Assembly (NCBI RefSeq): GCF_000756775.1
Contig: NZ_CCSF01000001.1
Location: forward strand, 992,001-1,056,000
DNA: 64,000 nucleotides
Origin: Pseudomonas saudiphocaensis
Lineage (GTDB): Bacteria > Pseudomonadota > Gammaproteobacteria > Pseudomonadales > Pseudomonadaceae
Reading direction: 5' to 3'
This document shows positions 59,915-64,000 of the stretch, in pieces. The translations under genes and the position numbers were made by a program. A model generated the notes under the pieces. The model ran no database searches and was not told where the DNA came from. It was given only the letters and a program-made list of their open reading frames with translations. Numbering within the stretch: the first letter of the stretch is position 1; each line of letters begins with the position of its first letter.

Positions 59915-61618
59915 TTGAAAGCCTTCGCCACCCTCTACAGCCGCCTCGACGCCACCACATCGAGCAATGCCAAGCTCGCCGCGATGCGGGATTACTTCCG
60001 CGAAGCGGACCCGGTCGATGCTGCCTGGGCCGTGTACTTCCTGGCCGGCGGGCGGCCACGCCAGCTGGTGCCAACCCGCGTGCTGCGGGAAACGGCGATG
60101 CAGGTGGCACAGTTGCCCGAATGGTTATTCGAGGAAAGCTATCAGGCCGTCGGCGATCTGGCCGAGACCATTTCTCTGCTGGTACCGCCAAGCACCCATA
60201 ACTCCGACGACGGCCTGGCCATCTGGCTGGAGGAAAAACTACTGCCCCTGCGTGGTCTGCCGCCGCAGGAGCAGGCATCGCGCCTGGCTGAATACTGGAC
60301 GCAACTGGACCGGCTGAGCCTGATGGTCAGCATCAAGCTGATCACCGGCGCCTTCCGCGTAGGGGTCTCCAAATTGTTGGTCACCCGCGCCCTGGCCTCA
60401 CTTGCCGACCTCGATCCCAAGCGGGTAGCACAGCGTCTGGTAGGCTACACCGACCTTTCCCACCGCCCCAGCGCCAAAGGCTATCTGGCACTGATTGCCG
60501 ACGAATCGGAACACGAGCATGCCCAACGTGGCGGCCAGCCCTACCCGTTCTTCCTTGCCCATCCACTGCAGGCGCCAGCCGAGGAATTCCAGACGCTACT
60601 TGGCGCCCCGAAGAACTGGCTGATCGAATGGAAGTGGGACGGCATCCGCGCGCAGCTGGTCAAGCGCGATGGGCAGATCTGGATCTGGTCACGGGGCGAG
60701 GAGCTGATCAGCGAGCGCTTTCCCGAGCTGTGCGAGCTGGCCGGTTGCCTGCCGGACGGCACCGTGATCGATGGCGAAATCCTGGTCTGGAAGCACCCGC
60801 CCAAGCAGCCAGCCGCTGCCCTGCCGGGCATTGATACTCCCGCGCCCGCCTCGGAAGGTTATGGCGTGCAGCCCTTCGCCCTGCTGCAACAGCGCATAGG
60901 CCGCAAGAACCTTACCGCCAAGGTGCTGCAGGACGCCCCCGTCTCCGTGCTCGCCTACGACCTGCTGGAATGGCAGGGTGAGGATTGGCGGCAGCAACCG
61001 CTCCACGAACGTCGGCAGCAGCTCGAAGAGGTGGTCAGGCAATGCAGCGACCCGCGACTGATGATTTCGCCTGTGGTTAGCGGAACGGACTGGCAGGATC
61101 TGGCCCGTCAACGCGAGTCCTCCCGCGCCTACGGCGTCGAAGGGATGATGATCAAGGCCCGCGCCGCGCAGTATGGTGTTGGCCGCACCAAGGACGTCGG
61201 CCTCTGGTGGAAATGGAAAATCGACCCCTACGCCGTGGATGCCGTGCTGATCTACGCCCAGCGCGGCCACGGCCGCCGTGCCAGCCTCTATACTGATTAC
61301 ACATTCGCCGTATGGGCTGGAGAGCCAGGCGATCCCGAGCGCAGGCTGGTGCCCTTCGCCAAGGCTTATTCAGGCCTGACCGACGAGGAAATGCGCAAGG
61401 TAGACGCCATCATCCGCAAGACCACCGTGGAGAAATTCGGCCCGGTACGCAGCGTGACGCCGACGCTGGTATTCGAGCTGGGCTTCGAAGGCATCGCCGC
61501 CAGCAGCCGGCACAAGAGCGGCATCGCCGTACGTTTCCCGCGCATGCTGCGCTGGCGTCAGGACAAGCCGGTGGACGAGGCCGATACGCTGGAAACGCTC
61601 AAGCAGCTATTGGGCTGA
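59915..61618 (+). CDS. ATP-dependent DNA ligase, bacterial ligase-exonuclease type
   Basis: This 567-residue ligase has an N-terminal DNA-binding domain (1-210), the adenylation lysine K240 in EWKWDGIRAQ, motif III YDLLEWQG, motif IV GVEGMMIKA and motif V KWK with a C-terminal OB domain. It seals nicks in dsDNA using ATP, unlike the essential NAD-dependent LigA. It starts with TTG 59915, as no ATG fits; the start is uncertain by a few codons. The usual helicase and PdeM partners are not downstream. Confidence 0.92.
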   Translation: MKAFATLYSRLDATTSSNAKLAAMRDYFREADPVDAAWAVYFLAGGRPRQLVPTRVLRETAMQVAQLPEWLFEESYQAVGDLAETISLLVPPSTHNSDDGLAIWLEEKLLPLRGLPPQEQASRLAEYWTQLDRLSLMVSIKLITGAFRVGVSKLLVTRALASLADLDPKRVAQRLVGYTDLSHRPSAKGYLALIADESEHEHAQRGGQPYPFFLAHPLQAPAEEFQTLLGAPKNWLIEWKWDGIRAQLVKRDGQIWIWSRGEELISERFPELCELAGCLPDGTVIDGEILVWKHPPKQPAAALPGIDTPAPASEGYGVQPFALLQQRIGRKNLTAKVLQDAPVSVLAYDLLEWQGEDWRQQPLHERRQQLEEVVRQCSDPRLMISPVVSGTDWQDLARQRESSRAYGVEGMMIKARAAQYGVGRTKDVGLWWKWKIDPYAVDAVLIYAQRGHGRRASLYTDYTFAVWAGEPGDPERRLVPFAKAYSGLTDEEMRKVDAIIRKTTVEKFGPVRSVTPTLVFELGFEGIAASSRHKSGIAVRFPRMLRWRQDKPVDEADTLETLKQLLG

Positions 61619-61638
61619 CGGCACGCCCGCAGTTCCAT

Positions 61639-61759
61639 GGCCGAACAAGTTCGGCCCTACAAGACAGCCGCTCGCCCCGACGTAGGGCCGAATTTATTCG
61701 GCCAACCGTTACAACCAGACCGCATCCCACCAGCGCCGGCCGAACAAGGTAGGTCCTAC
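61639..61759. repeat. Three copies of a GGCCGAA palindrome in the ligase-ureD gap
   Basis: Copies lie at 61639-61660 (GGCCGAACAAGTTCGGCC plus CTAC), 61682-61703 (GTAG then GGCCGAATTTATTCGGCC) and 61738-61759 (degenerate right arm). Copies 1 and 2 are in opposite orientation, shown by the CTAC/GTAG flank. They are typical pseudomonad intergenic palindromes. Confidence 0.75.
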
Positions 61760-61968
61760 GACGCAGCTACAGTACGGCACATGACCGCACCACTCCGGTG
61801 CGCAATCACGAAGCTGCACGCATTCAGCACCACCCTGGTGCAACCGCTCAATTCCGAAATCGTCCAGCCCTGGCTTGAAATAAGGCACGGCAACCATCCA
61901 GGGTAGAAAGCCCACAAGGCACGACTATTGCTGAATGGCGGTTCATCTATCGAAGAACTCTGTTTGCG
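61760..61968. other. Non-coding region upstream of ureD
   Basis: Together with the palindromes before it, this makes a 350-bp gap. No gene or clear promoter was recognised. A candidate sigma-54 site was considered and rejected because the GG and GC elements are 11 rather than 10 bp apart. Confidence 0.4.
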
Positions 61969-62802
61969 ATGACCGCACTGATCTCACCCTTCACCCCAGA
62001 GTGGCACGCCGAGCTTGAACTCGGCTATGCGCGCTTCGGTGACTGCACTCGCCCGGTGCAGCGCCGCCACAGCGGGCCGCTGCGGGTGCAGAAGCACCTT
62101 TACGCCGAAGGACCGGAGGTGTGCCAGCACATCATCGTCCATCCGCCGGGCGGGATCGCCGGCGGCGATCGCCTGGATATCAGCGCACACGCCGGCCGCA
62201 ATGCCTGGGTGCAACTCACCAGTCCCGGTGCTGCCAAGTGGTACCGCTCCAGTGGGCCCGCCAGCCAGACCTTGAACCTTCACGTCGAAGCCGGCGGCAC
62301 GCTGGAATGGCTGCCGCAGGAAACCATCGTCTATTCCGCCGCGCAGGCCGAGCTCAAAACCTGCATCGACCTGGAAGCCGATGCCCGGCTGTTCTACTGG
62401 GACATGGTCGCGCTGGGGCGCCCTGCCGCCACCGAGCGGTTCGACGATGGCTATTTCCAGGCGCAACTGGATATCCGCCGTGACGGCAAGCTGCTCTGGC
62501 ACGAGCGCCAACGCATCAGCGGCGCGGACGGCCTACTGGATTCACCGATTGGTCTAAACGGGTACCCGGTGTTCGCCACGCTTATTGCCACCGGGGAAAT
62601 CGACGCCGACCTGCTGGAACGCTGCCGCGAGCTGCCCGGACGCGTGCGGGGCGACCTGACCCAACTGCCTGGCCTCCTGGTCGGACGTTGCCTGGCGAAC
62701 GAAGCCCTGCATGCGCGCAGCTGGCTGATTGCACTGTGGCAACTGCTGCGCCCCGAGCTGCTGGAACGCGAGGCGATGCCGCCGCGAATATGGAATACCT
62801 GA
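61969..62802 (+). CDS. ureD: UreD, urease accessory protein
   Basis: This 277-residue protein helps load nickel into urease with UreF and UreG. It has the UreD landmarks [30 protein letters not shown] and [11 protein letters not shown]. It opens the ureD-ureA-GNAT-ureB order known from P. aeruginosa as I recall. It is followed after 102 bp by ureA. Confidence 0.95.
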   Translation: MTALISPFTPEWHAELELGYARFGDCTRPVQRRHSGPLRVQKHLYAEGPEVCQHIIVHPPGGIAGGDRLDISAHAGRNAWVQLTSPGAAKWYRSSGPASQTLNLHVEAGGTLEWLPQETIVYSAAQAELKTCIDLEADARLFYWDMVALGRPAATERFDDGYFQAQLDIRRDGKLLWHERQRISGADGLLDSPIGLNGYPVFATLIATGEIDADLLERCRELPGRVRGDLTQLPGLLVGRCLANEALHARSWLIALWQLLRPELLEREAMPPRIWNT

Positions 62803-62904
62803 TCACTGCCCGTGGCGGATAAGCCAAGCCGTCAGCCGCGGATGCGTACCGCCGCGCCGTAACGCCGACCGAGCCAAACGCCACGCCCAACGAACGGAGC
62901 CGTT

Positions 62905-63207
62905 ATGGACCTGACACCCCGAGAGAAGGACAAACTGCTGATCTTTACCGCCGGCCTGCTGGCCGAACGCCGCCTGGCGCGGGGTCTGAAGCTCAATTAC
63001 CCGGAAGCGATGGCCTACCTCTCCGCTGCATTGCTGGAGGGTGCCCGCGACGGTCAGACGGTCGCCGGGCTGATGCACTACGGCACCACGCTGCTGACCC
63101 GCGAGCAGGTCATGGAGGGGGTGCCGGAGATGATTCCGGACATCCAGGTCGAGGCCACCTTTGCGGACGGCACCAAACTGGTCACCGTTCATCAACCAAT
63201 TGCTTGA
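62905..63207 (+). CDS. ureA: UreA, urease gamma subunit
   Basis: This 100-residue subunit matches the full length of the family: [39 protein letters not shown] and the end [20 protein letters not shown]. It packs with UreB and UreC in the urease trimer. A GGAGCCG lies before the ATG. Confidence 0.97.
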   Translation: MDLTPREKDKLLIFTAGLLAERRLARGLKLNYPEAMAYLSAALLEGARDGQTVAGLMHYGTTLLTREQVMEGVPEMIPDIQVEATFADGTKLVTVHQPIA

Positions 63208-63260
63208 AAACAGGTCGATGTCATTGCGCCTTTCTACCCACCGCATTGAAGGATCAGACC

Positions 63261-63773
63261 GTGCAGATACGTGACGCTCAAGAGAACGACCTCGCTGGCA
63301 TTCTCGACATCTACAACGACGCCGTACTCAACAGCACCGCCATCTGGAACAACAACCCTGTCGATCTGGCCAACCGCCGCGCCTGGCTGGAGGAACGCCA
63401 GCGGCAGGGGAACCCGGTACTGGTGGCCATCGACGACGGCGGCCAGGTCGCGGGCTATGCCAGCTACGGCCCGTGGCGCCCCCATGAGGGCTATCGCCAT
63501 ACCGTCGAGCACTCGGTGTACGTCTGCGACAGCCAGCGCGGCGTGGGCATTGGCCGAAGCCTGATGCTCGAACTCCTCGGGCGGGCGCGTGCTGCGAATC
63601 TCCACGTGATGGTCGGCGCGATCGAGAGCGAGAACCGTGCCTCGATCCACATGCACCAGCAACTGGGCTTTTTCCACGCGGGCCACCTACGCCAGGTAGG
63701 TTTCAAGTTCGGTCGCTGGCTGGACCTGACCTTCATGCAACTGATCCTCAACCCGGAGCGCAGCACGCCATGA
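63261..63773 (+). CDS. GNAT N-acetyltransferase of phosphinothricin-acetyltransferase type
   Basis: This 170-residue GNAT protein has the acetyl-CoA-binding motif ([15 protein letters not shown]), HSVYVCD and the end [15 protein letters not shown]. The related P. aeruginosa PA4866 acetylates methionine sulfoximine and sulfone and sits, as here, between ureA and ureB. GTG 63261 is chosen for its GAAGGATC ribosome site and family start; the frame upstream overlaps ureA. Overlaps ureB by 4 bp. Confidence 0.92.
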   Translation: MQIRDAQENDLAGILDIYNDAVLNSTAIWNNNPVDLANRRAWLEERQRQGNPVLVAIDDGGQVAGYASYGPWRPHEGYRHTVEHSVYVCDSQRGVGIGRSLMLELLGRARAANLHVMVGAIESENRASIHMHQQLGFFHAGHLRQVGFKFGRWLDLTFMQLILNPERSTP

Positions 63774-64000
63774 TTCCCGGCGAATACCAGATCCAGGACG
63801 GCGAGATCGAGCTCAATGCCGGTCGCCGCACCCTCACCCTGTCCGTGGCCAACCGCGGCGACCGCCCAATTCAGGTCGGCTCGCACTACCACTTCTTCGA
63901 GACCAATGACGCGCTCGCCTTCGACCGGCCAGCCGCACGCGGCATGCGCTTGAACATCCCGGCCGGCACCGCGGTGCGCTTCGAACCGGGGCAGAGCCGC
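63770..64000 (+). CDS. ureB: UreB, urease beta subunit, N-terminal part only
   Basis: The gene begins at ATG 63770, overlapping the GNAT stop (ATGA), and runs off the right edge after 77 residues. [20 protein letters not shown] and [18 protein letters not shown] are the family start. ureC would follow outside the window. Confidence 0.96.
   Translation, partial: MIPGEYQIQDGEIELNAGRRTLTLSVANRGDRPIQVGSHYHFFETNDALAFDRPAARGMRLNIPAGTAVRFEPGQSR

Noticed and set aside
61860-61900. Sigma-54 promoter before ureD
   Set aside because: A TGGC element and a following GC are spaced 11 bp apart instead of 10, and other consensus bases are missing.

Overview
The window is core chromosome of a Pseudomonas-type gammaproteobacterium. 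Nearly every protein reads as a close counterpart of P. aeruginosa proteins that I recall (OprD, OprL/Pal, TolB, AspS, SdhA, Mfd, gap next to mfd), and several gene orders match (sdhCDAB-sucAB beside gltA; dapA-bamC-purC beside tRNA-Ser; tol-pal-queE-queC beside tRNA-Lys; slyX-HIT-oprD-proS; ureD-ureA-GNAT-ureB). I estimate about 60% G+C by eye. I cannot name the species. Homology statements rest on recognition, not on database searches.

Layout. 1-8.2 kb: TCA-cycle genes. The sdhCDAB, sucA, sucB set runs leftwards from a strong promoter, and gltA is divergent to the right. 8.3-10.3 kb: a poorly coding scar between two core blocks. It holds an 8-bp tandem repeat, a pirin gene broken by four single-base frameshifts, anonymous DNA and tRNA-Ser(CGA). 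10.4-17.7 kb: purC (an unusually long type), bamC, dapA, gcvR, bcp, a TusA-like gene, bepA and nadA. 18-30 kb, all leftwards: tRNA-Lys(TTT), queC, queE, cpoB-pal-tolB-tolA-tolR-tolQ-ybgC, ruvB-ruvA-ruvC, yebC and aspS. 30.4-43 kb: a Dps-like ferritin, a membrane-anchored cold-shock protein, slyX and a HIT protein, oprD porin, proS, a lipoprotein and a lytic transglycosylase, a TlpA-like lipoprotein with a YihY protein, arsC-like, wrbA, DUF2069 and a succinyl-CoA:acetate CoA-transferase with a structured leader. 43-52 kb: hda with an AI-2E-family transporter, a DUF2066 protein, purM-purN, two envelope proteins, dapC and an extended GAPDH. 52.3-61.6 kb: a same-strand DNA repair run (mfd, a SNF2 ATPase, an unknown small protein, a ligase-associated exonuclease, an ATP-dependent DNA ligase). 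62-64 kb: the start of the urease cluster.

How it fits together. The main themes are central carbon flux (gltA, sdh, suc, CoA-transferase), purine synthesis (purC, purM, purN), lysine and cell-wall precursors (dapA, dapC), envelope integrity (Tol-Pal, BamC, BepA, OprD), queuosine synthesis (queC, queE) and DNA repair (ruvABC, mfd, ligase cluster). No complete mobile element, CRISPR array or prophage was seen.

The most notable items are the mfd-SNF2-exonuclease-ligase cluster, which lacks the Lhr helicase and PdeM partners expected for this ligase family; the structured leader before the CoA-transferase; the multiply frameshifted pirin gene; and a 140-bp element with terminal inverted repeats between yebC and aspS. 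None of these amounts to a proven new system.
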